A DNA stretch of 64,000 nt from Blastomyces gilchristii SLH14081 (taxonomy: Eukaryota > Ascomycota > Eurotiomycetes > Onygenales > Ajellomycetaceae), in NCBI RefSeq assembly GCF_000003855.2, contig NW_003101672.1:886134-950133 (forward strand), written 5' to 3'. Of the stretch, positions 35,440 to 46,941 are shown piece after piece. Position 1 is the first letter of the stretch. Each line of letters begins with the position of its first letter. The notes under the pieces were generated by a model. It saw only the letters and a list, made by a program, of their open reading frames with translations, ran no database searches and was not told where the DNA came from. The position numbers were made by a program, and so were the translations under genes.

Positions 35440-37356
35440 CTAATTTTCATAGACACTCTTAACGATTGTATAACTCCCAAACCCATGCCCAGGGCCTACT
35501 TCCCCTCTTTCGACTAAGGGAAATATATCTGACTCTAAAGACACCGTCCCACCACCTTTCCCTAGAGAATTCCTCGCATGCGGCGAACGTGGTGAAAGCG
35601 GCGAATGCGGAACATGTCCTTGAGAAGAAAATATTTTAACATTGCTGCTACTGAGTTTGTTCGTGCGTATTTTCCTAGTTCCGCTGGACGAGGCACCGGT
35701 TCGGTCGCCGAACATCGCTGGGAACAACTTGCGGAGGAGAGCACGGATTGCCGGCATACATGCGCAGAGGATGCTGGCATGCCCTTCGATAGTACTCCAG
35801 TAGCCGACGGGAACATGATCCCCTATTAAGTTTGTCAGAATAGGAGGTAAGATCGGTGCGAGGGGTGATATGTATGAAGAAGTGAACGTACAGGTTATGT
35901 TATGGGAGTTACCAAATTGAAGTAACGACTTCAGGCGGATTATGCTGACGATTGTGACGCTGTTTATTTTTTCCCTTGTTAGAACTGAGTCGTTTCCTTC
36001 GTGACCGCGAAAAGGGTACAATCTGTGCAATGAACGAAGTTGGTAGTGATGGGAGTCAGAAAGGGGAAACTAACAAAAATCCCACACCAAACATTAGTAG
36101 GATGTGGATCTTCTTTTTCACTGACAACGATAATCCTAGAAGTTGCTTGACTGGCAAGGTGATAATGACGATGTCCAAAACGATATTTATTGCTGCGCTC
36201 AACCATCCGATGAGATTGATATTGCTGCATTTGTAGTTCGTATGCTCGCCATCCCAATGTTCCCAGGCCAGATGGACCGGGTTACATTGGAACAGAGCGG
36301 CAAACACAAGCGCAGTCCCATAGGCAATGGTAACGCTCATCACGACATAACAGGCGATTTTGAACTTGTGTGAAGGGAATATTCGCAGGTAGAAGAACAA
36401 TATGGATACTTTCGTAACGTTCATGGTGACAAAATACATTACTTCTTGTACGTAATAGACCTGAATGATTAGAAGGTTAGTTGACACCATGTTCTTTCGT
36501 TGAGACCACAGACCATGCGATGGAGCGACTCACTTTAAGAATGTATGTGATTTTGTCAAACTGAACATTCCACATGTCCTTCCCCAGACCGGCATTGGCG
36601 ACTATACACTTCCGAATGAGAAATAATCCAGGAGAGGTAACTCCAATGAGAGGATACTTACGAGGTACCGACAAAACACCCAAAGGTATACCAAATACCT
36701 AATAAATTATCAGCATATTGTCGAAGATCAAGAATATCAATATCGAAGCCTACCATAGCGACTGTGATGGTCCAGTCATCTGCATGAAACTGTCCACCAA
36801 AGTATGGTGCCTTCGATATCATGCGCAATATGAATGCGGTAAAGGCAACAGCAAGTCCCGTTACTCCGCATATTGAAACCAAGGACGTTCTGTCTCGTTC
36901 AGAGTGTCCACAGAGATTTTCTGAGATACGTTTCGCAGCTTTAAATACTGTAATGAGTAACCAGGTTTAGGAGATCCACGGTGACAATATCAAGCGCCTG
37001 AGGTCTTACTGAGGGCTTCTCTAAATGTGCAGCGTCCTAGGACACAATTCTCGACAGCCATCGCCAGGTTGTCATCCGAGCAAACGCATGTTGGATCCTG
37101 GAGAAGGCAGGGGAACTCTGGAGCTAGTTGGGAAAAACATTTTGTCTAGAATGCATCAGTTGAAAGTTAGCAGGCGCACTCTCTCCAAAGAGTCAATAAG
37201 AAAATAATACGCCGCAGGTAAGCTTGCTGCAGTAGAAAACCTACGGCACATGTTGGTAAATCGGCGATTGAATCCGCTCGCGTTTCAACGCCTGCTGCTG
37301 TGGCTAGGGAGGCCAAGCCAGCCGCGAGGGCAAGCAGAAACCGGAATCCCCTCAGC
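35440..37356 (-). CDS. CFEM-domain, PTH11-type seven-helix receptor, start unclear
   Basis: Exons read on the minus strand: about 37356-37245, 37145-37010, 36947-36754, 36698-36662, 36601-36534, 36460-36075, 35959-35892, 35822-35440. Exon 1 encodes a signal peptide (FRFLLALAAGLASLATA). The CFEM domain keeps eight cysteines: PTCA, TKCF, FPCL, PTCVCS, ENCV, GRCT and ENLCG. Seven hydrophobic helices follow, with landmarks of the fungal rhodopsin-like family: FHADDWTI, VTKVSILFFYLRIFP, FQCNPVHLAWEHWDG, SAAINIVLDIVIITLP, WDHVPVGYWSTIEGHASILC and ACMPAIRALLRK. The tail is cytoplasmic and Ser-rich. CFEM-PTH11 receptors act in surface and host sensing in plant pathogens. No in-frame ATG lies between the upstream stop (about 37390) and the signal peptide, so an unseen 5' exon or a lost start is needed. 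Confidence 0.82.
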
Positions 37357-37399
37357 TTTGCGGTTTTATACGTAGTTGCTAGACAGGCCTAGGTAACCC

Positions 37400-39526
37400 A
37401 GACCACATATGGAATAGTTGACAGCACACAACACCTGGCAAATCCAACTGATTAGTTGTAAATTGAACTTGGTACTTCAATCCCTGAGTATAGTATGGAG
37501 AATATAATGCCCTATCAGACCTGGAACAGATAATGCCAAGATAGGAAGAAAAGAAATGGGGGAGGGGTCGAATATGTAAAGCTGCTGGCCTTCAGAGCAC
37601 AATGCTGAATGAAGCCTTCACCAGTGTTCTGTCGATCGCATAAGGAGGCAGCGGGGCAACGCAAAACAGCAACTCCGTAGATATAGAGTCGGGGTAGCAT
37701 ACGAACGACAAATCAAAAGAACAGCGGATATTAACGATGTTGGGACCAAAGAGCTGGGTTAGAGCACATATTCTTCTCCATGGAGCCAGATCAGGGACCT
37801 CGCCAGCATCCACGGGTGCTCTGGAATACTATGAAGGCAAGGGAAATTCAAAATACTTCTGTGCCTGCTCGTCTTCGGTCCTCGGACGCAAAGTAGATAG
37901 TGGACCGATGCCCCATTTGTTCAAGGCATCCCAGGGTTGAATCTGGTATCTCCAGTTGTCAGTGGCTCTGGACCCCAGTGTTTCTCCACCCCAACAGTGG
38001 GAACAATAATGGTTGCATGGTAATAATGGGTCCGGCAAACTTCAAAGAAGGCTTTGTCCAGGCATATTACATCTCTCTACGGTACCTGTGTGGCTCTTTG
38101 TTGAATTAATAAATGTGACAATTGACGATTCGTACCAGGTGCCGTGTCCGAACAGCACGTGCTGCCGATGCTAGCGCGGGTGGCGCGTGCCTAGCCGGGG
38201 ATAGGGTTTTTGTGGTGGAGCGCAACTCGAGACAAGCAACTTCAACTGAAATCACTACTCACTTGGGATCCAGGATCATCGCAACTCCTTCAAGCCTAGC
38301 CGACTCAGGAGTGGCACCGGGAAATTGTTGAAAGCGGAGACTGCATGCTGCAGATACCTTGGCAAGAGATCAAGTTTCTCAAGTTCTGTTCACCACTCCG
38401 TACGCTGCGTAGTATGACAATCCTGCCCTGCCCACAACGAAGACGTAACAAGCCGATGTCACCCCGTCTTTCTGGCTACGTCAAACAGTGAAACGCGCTT
38501 CAGCCTTGTATGAGATTTCAAAACTCGAATTTGAAAGGACTTGGCGTTTGCTGAGGGTTAGTAGGAATGGAATACACGCCTCGTTAGGCATGGCTCACGA
38601 TGCATAAAATCCGTTGAGTGTCTGGAGGGCATCCTGTAGATAACTGTTATTAGAGTCATCAGCGGCCGTGTGAAAACAGGTTGAAATAGGCTTTTTCATG
38701 TCCCATCGCCAAATACTATCGACATATTCCCAGCAATTTGGCCAATCAATCTGCCATAAAGCCAAGTGGCAAGCCAAGTATGAAAACTTTAACCATGCTC
38801 CTGGCCCCTGGGACCTGGCAAAGGAGATGGCATGCTGCTCGGAAAATATGCCATTTTGGACGTTAGGTGCGTGATCCCAAAGTCTCCGCATCTAGAAAAC
38901 ATCGCGGATGTCCCAGCGAAATTTTTGTCCCATCGCAATAATGTCGCCTCGGTACTCACGGAAAACGCCTGAGTGAATCCCTCTGCCTTTGCCTTAAGAG
39001 TGAGAATTGATGTAGAGCATATAGTAATACCTTCATCAAACCTGGCTGTGCATCTCTGACGACACGCCCCTTAGATGCCCAACTTCAGTGTTAGAATGCG
39101 TTAGGTCTGAGGCTAAGTTTCTACTGCAACGGTTGATTGCAGTAGTTAAAGCATATCAGCGAGCATGTCAGCAGATGAGGCTTCTAGCTTGTTGCTAGCA
39201 ATCATCATCGTCATTCTTTGCCATCTGGAGTTGAGGCCTTCCTTTCTTGTTTGAGGAAGGTTTGATATCAAAGTCATGTGACTACTCGCCAGTGGCTTAC
39301 GATTAGTAATCAATTCCCCCTTTGATGTCTTATTTAGGATATTAGGGCTTAGGGTATGGTCATGTGATGTCACTAGCCCCGATGCTTGGAAATCAAAAAC
39401 GGCAACACTTGAATACTTAACCGGAATCTCTTCCACGACGACGACGACAACGACCGACAACACCGCCAAACCACATATCACCTAGTTCGCAGGAAGTGCT
39501 GTCATTGCTCCTAATCATCCGACAAA
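37400..39526. other. Intergenic region upstream of the CFEM receptor and RPL10
   Basis: 2.1 kb with no firmly recognised gene. A minus-strand frame at 38595-38891 (98 codons, Trp-rich: LALWQIDWPNCWEYVDSIW) might be a remnant of a fungal protein, but the match is too weak to name. The rest holds short frames only. Confidence 0.45.
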
Positions 39527-40531
39527 ATGGCACGTCGTCCAGCGAGATGTTACCGCTACTGCAAGAACAAGGTACGATGCTGCTGATGTTCCTGTTGCTC
39601 CTTTTGATTTTCGACATGAACATCGTTGTGGGGAAAGACGAAACTTCGCATGCCCACCAGCCGAGCAAGGAGACGTCAATGACTGTTGTTGAAAGCACCT
39701 GTCTGTCTATCACTGGCTCCGTGTGCGATTTTCGGCGTGCGATGTGACAGGAGACTGCTGACGCATTTACTGAAAACTAAATGGGGCCAAAATTCTATGT
39801 CAAATGCTAATAATTGAGCTTTTGCCATAGCCATATCCTAAATCCCGCTTCAACCGCGGTGTGCCCGACCCTAAGATCCGTATCTTTGATCTTGGTCGCA
39901 AGAAGGCCAATGTCGATGAGTTCCCTCTGTGTGTGCACATGGTGTCCAACGAGTACGAACAGTTGAGCTCTGAGGCTCTTGAAGCTGCCCGTATTTGCGC
40001 CAACAAGTACGTAGCCCGCCACAACAAATCGAGTCCCGCGTGTAAGCAATATTTTTACTGATGCCATATCACCAATCCAGGTACCTCGTCAAGGTCGCCG
40101 GTAAGGAAGGTTTCCACCTCCGCGTCCGCGCCCACCCCTACCATGTCGTCCGTATCAACAAGATGTTGTCGTGTGCCGGCGCGGATAGACTCCAAACCGG
40201 TATGCGTGGTGCCTTCGGTAAGCCCAACGGCATCGTCGCTCGCGTCAACATTGGCCAAATCCTTCTCAGCGTTCGCACCCGTGATGCCCACCGTGCTACC
40301 GCCGTCGAGGCTCTCCGCCGCTCCATGTACAAGTTCCCCGGCCGTCAGAAGATCATTGTCAGTAAGAACTGGGGCTTCACCCCACTGAGACGTGAGGAGT
40401 ACATCCAGCTCAGACAAGAGGGCCGTGTCAAGATTGATGGTGCCTACGTTCAGTTCTTGAGAAATAAGGGCAACATTGAGGAGAACATGAAGCGATTCCC
40501 AGAGGCGTATGAGAATCTGTCGCAAGCATAG
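39527..40531 (+). CDS. RPL10: 60S ribosomal protein uL16 (L10)
   Basis: Three exons (39527-39571, 39831-40006, 40081-40531) give 223 aa. Family blocks: [60 protein letters not shown], the P-site loop [20 protein letters not shown] and [14 protein letters not shown]. uL16 joins the pre-60S late in the cytoplasm and shapes the corridor near the peptidyl-transferase centre. The first intron (259 nt) is relatively long and follows a 15-codon exon, a layout common in fungal ribosomal protein genes. Confidence 0.97.
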
Positions 40532-41765
40532 ATTTGTTAATGAATGGGAAGAAGTTAGCTTTTTTTTTTGATTTTCTTTCCTTTTTTCTTTCTTTTTCTA
40601 TTGTTTTATGACACAAATCTAAGCGTTTACAAAAAGGATTCAACAAACAAAATATAAGATATATCCCTGGGACTCCATCCTTGTCTGTGTAATGTTTGTG
40701 GAATTGGATTTTCATTGATCCATCATGAAAAGCATGGGAATCTGTTGATATGATGGGCACTGTGTAACAAGTTCATGCATTCTAGATCTATCTCTGATCT
40801 GTGAATCCTCATAACTATTTTACAGTTCTACAGATGTCTTGACTATTTTATTCAGTGAATTTCAATAGAGAAGAGTTTTTCTTTTTCTATCTCTCTTAGA
40901 CACTGATGATTATGAACTGGTGAAAATAACATTGAGTATCAGTAAGTCAGTCAGTCAGTTTATATGACTCTTAAATATGAATGAAAGTCACATTTATTCA
41001 AATCTATATCTTTGATCTTCATAAGACTACAATATAAAATGTCAATGTTTCTACAGTAGTCTTTCTGTGTCTCTGCTTCTTCATGATCTGTAGTCATTCT
41101 TCTGTATGTGTATACTTAGAGTCACACTTAACTGAATCCTAGTGAGATTATTAACAAATTATTTGGGAATGTGAGAAATATGTTGATATGCCAGTAACTC
41201 AGTGATCATCACTATGTGTAATTCTTTAGCTGGTGGTGTGTTGCAGCGCATACACAGTGTGTGGCCACCCAGATATAGGTCTCAAGTATTGCTTCGGCCA
41301 CATATCTAGCTTATAAACAACTAATTTGAAGTTACCAAACTGCTTTCATATATACATGTAAGAGAATAGACAGCCTCCCTCTACGCGCCTTTCCGTGCTC
41401 CCAAAAGGTCATTTATGCTATCATTCGAAAAACAAGAACCAAAGAGGCATCCATTCCCATCTAGCCTGGCCCAAGGATTCCTCCCCCTAATCCCTCTTCC
41501 GACGCGCCTTCCAATGCCCTTTGAGCCATCTATTCACTTTCCGTGATATACTTCAAATGTGTATGTGGGCAGAGCATGAAAAAAGGTAGATAAAACACAA
41601 GAAAGAAAGCATGTTACTCCACGCGAGAAGGTAGCAAATAGAATCATATATGCTTATCGAGGTCCAAGAAAGGCTAAAGGGGGAAGAAAGAAGAAAAAAA
41701 CCAATGATGCGAAGATGACCTCGTTCGCTATTCACCACTAGAGCATAAATAATTAAACATTCGTT
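40532..41765. repeat. Intergenic; AT-rich decayed tract at about 40780-41220
   Basis: Downstream of RPL10 the sequence becomes AT-rich with almost no CC, GG or CG steps between about 40780 and 41160, the same skew as at 1560-3780, while CA and TG remain common. From about 41220 composition returns to normal (GGTGGTGTGTTGCAGCGC). This looks like a short decayed repeat. No coding frame can be read through it. The last 400 bp is the 3' side of the minus-strand gene that follows. Confidence 0.5.
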
Positions 41766-43835
41766 TCAAACATCGCGCCAACTCCCTATCCCTCCAACCG
41801 CAGAGACAACCACGCTTCCGCTCCCAACGCTACCCCCAATATCCCAGTAATGTCGACTCGACCCACTACCGCCAGCCATCGTCCGCTTCGCCGAGACCAC
41901 AGACATCTTTGCACTTTGGCTTGCGCAACTGGAGCTAGGGCGGCGGATATGATGGCAGAGGATTGGGCTAGCGGGCCCAGCCATGGCAGGGCTCGAGAGA
42001 GATGTTGAAGGTTGTCGGGCATGCTGCCGGGCCATGGCCCGTTGGATTTGGGATTGGGAGCGGGCATGGGCGCGCGCGACGAGGGGGTGATGTTGTCGGA
42101 TTATGGCAGCGCGGAGGGAAGAGTCTTGTTGATTTGTTGGGTGGGTTGAAAGGGTGGTGGTGGTATTGGTGGAGCTGCGACGGCGAGGGGACGTGTTTTT
42201 GTTATTGTTGTCGTCATTTGTGAAGGGGATGTTTTTGCTAAAGCGGCTGCGCAGGAAGTGGAAGACCATTTTGATATCTAGCTCGCGTTCCCAATACTCG
42301 CGCTCGCGTTCAAGGCGGGCGGCTTCTGAGAGGGCTTCGCTGCTTTGGGGGATTTGACCTGCCGTCAGCGGCGCAGGCTGGGTATTCGGGTCGTAAGGGG
42401 AGAGGGGTGCTTCTTCCCCAATTTCTAATGCAGCGTTAGCTACGTCTCGGAGGGTGGGGCCGAATTCGTATTGGGGAGAGTATGTTGACGCAAGATTGGA
42501 TGTGGTATTATTTGACGCGGTTCGAGACAGGGGAAATGGCCGAGAGACAGATGCTATGGGTGTCGAAGGAGGTGGAGAAATAGGTATACCAGCATACTGT
42601 TTAGAAATAGATGCTGAAGAGCGAACATAAGTGCTGAAGGCACCTGGATGTTCACATAGTTGATGGACCAGAATTCCCAACTCGCGAGCAATACGCTCCA
42701 GGAGCCTTTCATGCCAATGATCGTCGGCGTGAGGAGCGTCACTCACGTCTTTCAGGACCTCGTCCCCATCCAAATGATGGTGCAAGCCATCTAATGTAGA
42801 ATCGCTGAGATCGTTCACTGCGGACATCTCATCTTGCTCTCTTTTCTCAGTCGGGACAAGCGACTCACCCAAGATGACTGAAAGTAAGGAGTCATCGATA
42901 CCAATTAAGTCCCGAATGACTTTCCGGGTGATCCTTCTCCAGAAGGACTCATTAGCTGCAGCATCATCATCATCATAATCATGCGATCCTAAATCCTGGC
43001 TAAGACGGGATTCTTGAGTACCAGCTTCGGAGGCATTAGTTTCCAGATCGATTTTCCCCGCATCACTCTCAAGAGCCTGTCGAGCTACTACTAATCTTTC
43101 GCCAGTATGACTTGCGCGGCTGTTTCTTCTCCGCCTCGTCTCCTTCTCAATCTCCTGCAACAAAGCACGGCTCTGTTCCATCCTCCACTGCTCAATTCTC
43201 TGCCATCTCTCGCGCTCTAACTCGCGAGCCTGGATTTCTTCAACAGTCTCCAAATTTCTCTGGACACTAGACCGCCTTCTATGTCTACCGTCACCCCACC
43301 GTCGCGGGTTGTATTGTTCATGTTGCCAGAGCTGATCCTGTACATCCTGGCTCGACGGGGCAAACAAACCTAACCCGTCATGTGCTGGGAGGATGGCGGT
43401 ATCATAAGGGCCTGCCTGAGTAGATATTATCCTGTATCTAGTAGGTTCGCGAAAGGCATGTAAGCCATCGTCCAGGCTGTCAAGCTCTGTGGTATCATCT
43501 TCCAACACATCCTCATCAAGTTCATCTTCAGATTGGGATTGGGCAGCAGTGTCAAGCGAACCAAAATCACTGACTCGCGACAGGCCAGCTGTGCGCGGTG
43601 TTCTTTCAGTGGAGGTGGTATGGGTGCGGGCCGTAATGGAGCCCGCGTGGGAGGGCGAGAAGAGGACCCATTCTGTCGACTCTTCGACTTGTTGATGCTG
43701 CTGCTGCTGCTGTTGTTGCTGTTGGGGGCGTTGCAAGTACGCAGCCGTAGACCTGGTCTCGAGGCTGGAGGGCTGAGGGGCGCCAGTGTAGGCTTGTTGC
43801 CTCTGTGGAGGATGTGTAGGTAGACGGAATGCCAT
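41766..43835 (-). CDS. Conserved-looking fungal protein of unknown function
   Basis: A single exon of 689 aa. The frame is open a little further upstream but without ATG; 43835 (MAFRLPTHPPQR) is the first. Residues about 40-55 are a polyGln run (CAG/CAA). An acidic stretch follows (EDELDEDVLEDDTTELD), then a charged coiled-coil-like region (VEEIQARELERERWQRIEQW). A short hydrophobic-aromatic core, ESFWRRITRKVIRDLIGIDD, may be a folded piece, as may WHERLLERIARELGILVHQL. The C-terminal 250 residues are Ser/Thr/Asn-rich and disordered, with AREREYWERELDIK-type charge and a Gly/Ser-rich end. I do not recognise the family. Its length, uninterrupted frame and codon pattern make it a real gene. Confidence 0.75.
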   Translation of the reverse strand: MAFRLPTHPPQRQQAYTGAPQPSSLETRSTAAYLQRPQQQQQQQQQHQQVEESTEWVLFSPSHAGSITARTHTTSTERTPRTAGLSRVSDFGSLDTAAQSQSEDELDEDVLEDDTTELDSLDDGLHAFREPTRYRIISTQAGPYDTAILPAHDGLGLFAPSSQDVQDQLWQHEQYNPRRWGDGRHRRRSSVQRNLETVEEIQARELERERWQRIEQWRMEQSRALLQEIEKETRRRRNSRASHTGERLVVARQALESDAGKIDLETNASEAGTQESRLSQDLGSHDYDDDDAAANESFWRRITRKVIRDLIGIDDSLLSVILGESLVPTEKREQDEMSAVNDLSDSTLDGLHHHLDGDEVLKDVSDAPHADDHWHERLLERIARELGILVHQLCEHPGAFSTYVRSSASISKQYAGIPISPPPSTPIASVSRPFPLSRTASNNTTSNLASTYSPQYEFGPTLRDVANAALEIGEEAPLSPYDPNTQPAPLTAGQIPQSSEALSEAARLEREREYWERELDIKMVFHFLRSRFSKNIPFTNDDNNNKNTSPRRRSSTNTTTTLSTHPTNQQDSSLRAAIIRQHHPLVARAHARSQSQIQRAMARQHARQPSTSLSSPAMAGPASPILCHHIRRPSSSCASQSAKMSVVSAKRTMAGGSGSSRHYWDIGGSVGSGSVVVSAVGGIGSWRDV

Positions 43836-44995
43836 GGTGAAGGTAGACACGTAATGCGGTACCCCACTCCAAACAACGGCAAAGGAGATACAGATTCAAA
43901 CACAACAGCAAAAATAAGAATATATGAAAATTTGCCCACGAGAACAAGATGAAGGGCCGTCGTAGGAGAGAACTCAGTGAGGCCAGGTTGAGTCTTTGAA
44001 GCAGGTGAGGTTGCGGAGATCGATGTTGGTTGGATGTGACTGGCGGCTGACGAGACCGAAAAACAGGTGACGCAGTTGCCCACACCCACCACCCGCTCCC
44101 CGCTAAACACGGCCGGGAGCAACTTAAAACAACAAACACGATGCGGATAGGAGTCAACTGACTAAGGGTCACGGCGTGCTATAGGCTAACCTGCGATAAA
44201 ATAGCTTCTTTTTTATGGAGACCGCATCTCTCTTTATTGTAGTCAAAATGATCTAATCGTTTTGAAGGGGACTTTGGTCATTTTTATCCTCCGGTGAGGT
44301 CAATATCTCCCGGTTACATTCTTCTAACTGGACAATGGACATGCGCCCCCACCATGGATCGTCCCTTGTCAGTGCCCAAGCCTGCAAAAAGTTGCATGTA
44401 TGTATGGACTGTACATGTACTGGGCGTACATTATCTCTGCGTTACTCTACCAGGTGTGTGGCAAGCCATTGGCTATTGAAGTTACCTATTTTGCTTTCGT
44501 GGTCGAAATGGAACTTTCTACAAACGAGCTGAACAAAAAGGACTTATAATCGCATTGCAATCCGCTATAATGTGTGCTTAGCAAGCGTGGATCGCGTTGG
44601 GAAACGTTAAAAGAACTGGGCCTGGATTAGTGTTTGATCCTACCAATTCCCCCAGGAGACCTTGATCTCGCGCCTCTTCCAGGGGGTGGGGGTTTAAAAA
44701 ACTGATATCCGGATGCCCCGGCTGAAGCCTCTGGTTCCTTGAGTGTGCCCTTCTTTTAAAGATACGAATTCGCTAGAGTTTCTGGCCACTCATAGCCTTG
44801 GGAAGGATTATAAGTGCTCTATGGAGTACTGTGCGCGTATCATACCAGACGCCTAGACGCACATTTCAGCAAGAGCCCACTTTTTATCTGGACATATGTT
44901 GGGCTGACAGTCTGACACTGAACACAACGATAGAACAATAATAATAATAGCTAACAAGCATCAAATGCTCGCTTACGCTCGCTTTTCGCTTGCGC
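43836..44995. other. Intergenic region
   Basis: 1.2 kb upstream of the 689-aa gene. An overlapping minus-strand frame reaching 44122 is a shadow of that gene and its leader. Nothing else recognised. Confidence 0.45.
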
Positions 44996-45905
44996 AGCCC
45001 CCTCTACCACTTCCACTCCTTACCCTCTACCCCCTCTACCATCACCACCACCTCTACCGCCCCTACCACCCTCTCCCCCGACCGACATCACAACGTAACC
45101 TCCCTCCGAACTGTTTATGAGTATTTATATGTGTCATGAACGAATCCCCAGTACATGCCACCGGCTGGATACCTCTTATATCCAATTTTGGGCCAGTGAC
45201 GCCGATTGAGCATCTATCGTATCTACACGAGCGACGACGACATGCAACTTCGCAGTCTGTTAAGAACCCCTTTGATCGACATATGAAACTATTTCCTCCT
45301 TGAGTGGTACTGATGCGCTTTGACGACGGTTGATTTATTTTCTCGCACGCGCATGCATGGTGGACCCCAGTTTTGATACGCGATGTGGTTTTTCCNNNNN
45401 NNNNNNNNNNNNNNNNNNNNNNNNNNNNNNNNNNNNNNNNNNNNNNNNNNNNNNNNNNNNNNNNNNNNNNNNNNNNNNNNNNNNNNNNNNNNNNNNNNNN
45501 NNNNNNNNNNNNNNNNNNNNNNNNNNNNNNNNNNNNNNNNNNNNNNNNNNNNNNNNNNNNNNNNNNNNNNNNNNNNNNNNNNNNNNNNNNNNNNNNNTCC
45601 ACCACCGCGTCTACCGCCTCATAGCCCCCTCTATCACTTCCACCCTCTACCCCTACCCTCTTACCACTTCTTCCACCCCTACCCCCTCTACCACCACCAC
45701 TGCCTCTACCGCCCCACAATCCCCCTCTATCATCATCACCACCTCTACCACCTCACAACCCTCTTTATCACTTCTATTCTCTATCTCTATTCACTGTTAC
45801 CACTCTTTCCATCTCTTTCACTCTCTATCCTCTCTACCATTATCATCATCTCTACTTCTTCTACTACTCTCTTTCACTCTGTATCATCTCTATCATCATT
45901 ATCAG
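44996..45905. repeat. Pyrimidine-rich low-complexity blocks around an assembly gap
   Basis: Irregular repeats of CTCTACC/ACC/GCC type lie at about 44996-45088 and again at 45598-45905, interrupted by roughly 300 bp of ordinary sequence and a run of N. Toward the right end the units drift from CCTCTACCACC to CTCTATCATCAT, i.e. CC becomes TC. The overall block is the inverse complement in character of 46080-46435. Confidence 0.8.
45396..45597. other. Assembly gap (N run)
   Basis: About 200 unknown bases lie inside the low-complexity block. The true length may differ from the N count. Confidence 0.98.
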
Positions 45906-46137
45906 ATTAATCAGAGCTGTACAGACTGTAGAGTCAGCTATTCAATCTCATTCATGAATTCAAAGAGATGTATATGACATCACATGAGATTTTATTACAG
46001 AGTATTTAGCAGTACATACTATAAGCACAGAGATCAAAATGTGATAGAGATAGTAAGAGAGAAGTAGAGATAGTGAAAGTGATAGAAGAGACTGTAGAGT
46101 AGTAGAGATAATGATGATGATAGAGAGACTAGAGAGT
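45838..46137. repeat. Tract lacking CC, GG and CG
   Basis: Read base by base, this 300-bp stretch contains no CC, GG or CG dinucleotide, while CA and TG occur many times. It joins the pyrimidine-rich left arm to the purine-rich right arm. It includes a segment (about 45951-46006) that resembles 46445-46506 in the same orientation, with most differences being C-to-T or G-to-A in the 45951 copy. Confidence 0.8.
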
Positions 46138-46435
46138 GGAAAAGGTGATAGAGAGGGGTGATAGAGGTGGTAGAAATGGGAGAGGTGATAGAGATGGTAA
46201 GAGAGGGGTAGAATGGTAAGATGAGAGTAGAGATAGAGAGTGGAAGTGATAGAGAGTGCTGCGAGGCAGTAGAGGCAGTGGTGGTGGTAGAGGTGGTAGG
46301 GGTGGTAGGGGTGGTAGGGGTGGTAAGAGTGAGTGGTAAGATGAAGGTAGGGGTATGAAGTGGAAGTAATAGGGGGTGCTACGGGGCGTTAGAGGCGGTG
46401 GTAGGGGGTAGATAGAGTGGTGCAATTGGCGGCGC
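46080..46435. repeat. Purine-rich low-complexity arm
   Basis: Irregular GGTGGTAGAGG/GGTAGGGG repeats, the complement in kind of the blocks at 44996-45905. The left end is GATGATGATAGAGAG-like (decayed), the right end GGTGGTAGGGG-like (less decayed). The two arms could pair into a very long imperfect hairpin, which may explain the assembly gap. Confidence 0.75.
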
Positions 46436-46941
46436 CACTACATATTCATGGATGGATTTGATGGGGTGCATGTGATATCATGTGAGGTCACGTTACAGGG
46501 CATTTTACTCGGAAAAGTTGGTTTTTCTATAATATATAGAGAGATAAGAGTGAGTGAAAAACCTGCCACATTATGATTCTTGCATATTTAAATCCCACCG
46601 GGTCAGTACCTTAGTTCAGAAATGTACCTGCAAAGCAATTTCCCAATGGTGCGTTGGCACAAGTGCATTGCTGTCATGATAGATTCAATTAATGACTTTT
46701 TATACATGTCTGACAAGGACCTTTTACCCATTATTGTTTGCCTTTCTCCTGGACATGTTCTTATAGATCGGGCAATCTACTGCGTCTATCGGCTGAAAGG
46801 ACGAATGTGGGACTTGTCACAATAGCTACCCTAGTGGCAGGCTTCATTCCAATTTGTTGCGCAGCTTTAATCCTGCAGTCTCAGTCCGGCGGATATAGCC
46901 GATTATGCCTAATATTTCTTTACCTTCCTCTTCTCAGCAGC

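Noticed and set aside
38595..38891. Trp-rich 98-codon minus-strand frame as a CorA-like or other gene
   Set aside because: The resemblance is too weak and there is no supporting flanking exon; it is mentioned only within the intergenic entry.
39572..39830. snoRNA inside the first RPL10 intron
   Set aside because: Some TGATG- and CTGA-like words occur, but not in the spacing or with the terminal stem of a C/D box RNA, and no H/ACA form is evident.
43427..44122. 231-codon minus-strand frame overlapping the 689-aa gene
   Set aside because: It lies in another frame of the same strand over the Gln- and Ser-rich start of the larger gene, has no domain, and is explained by low-complexity sequence and leader.
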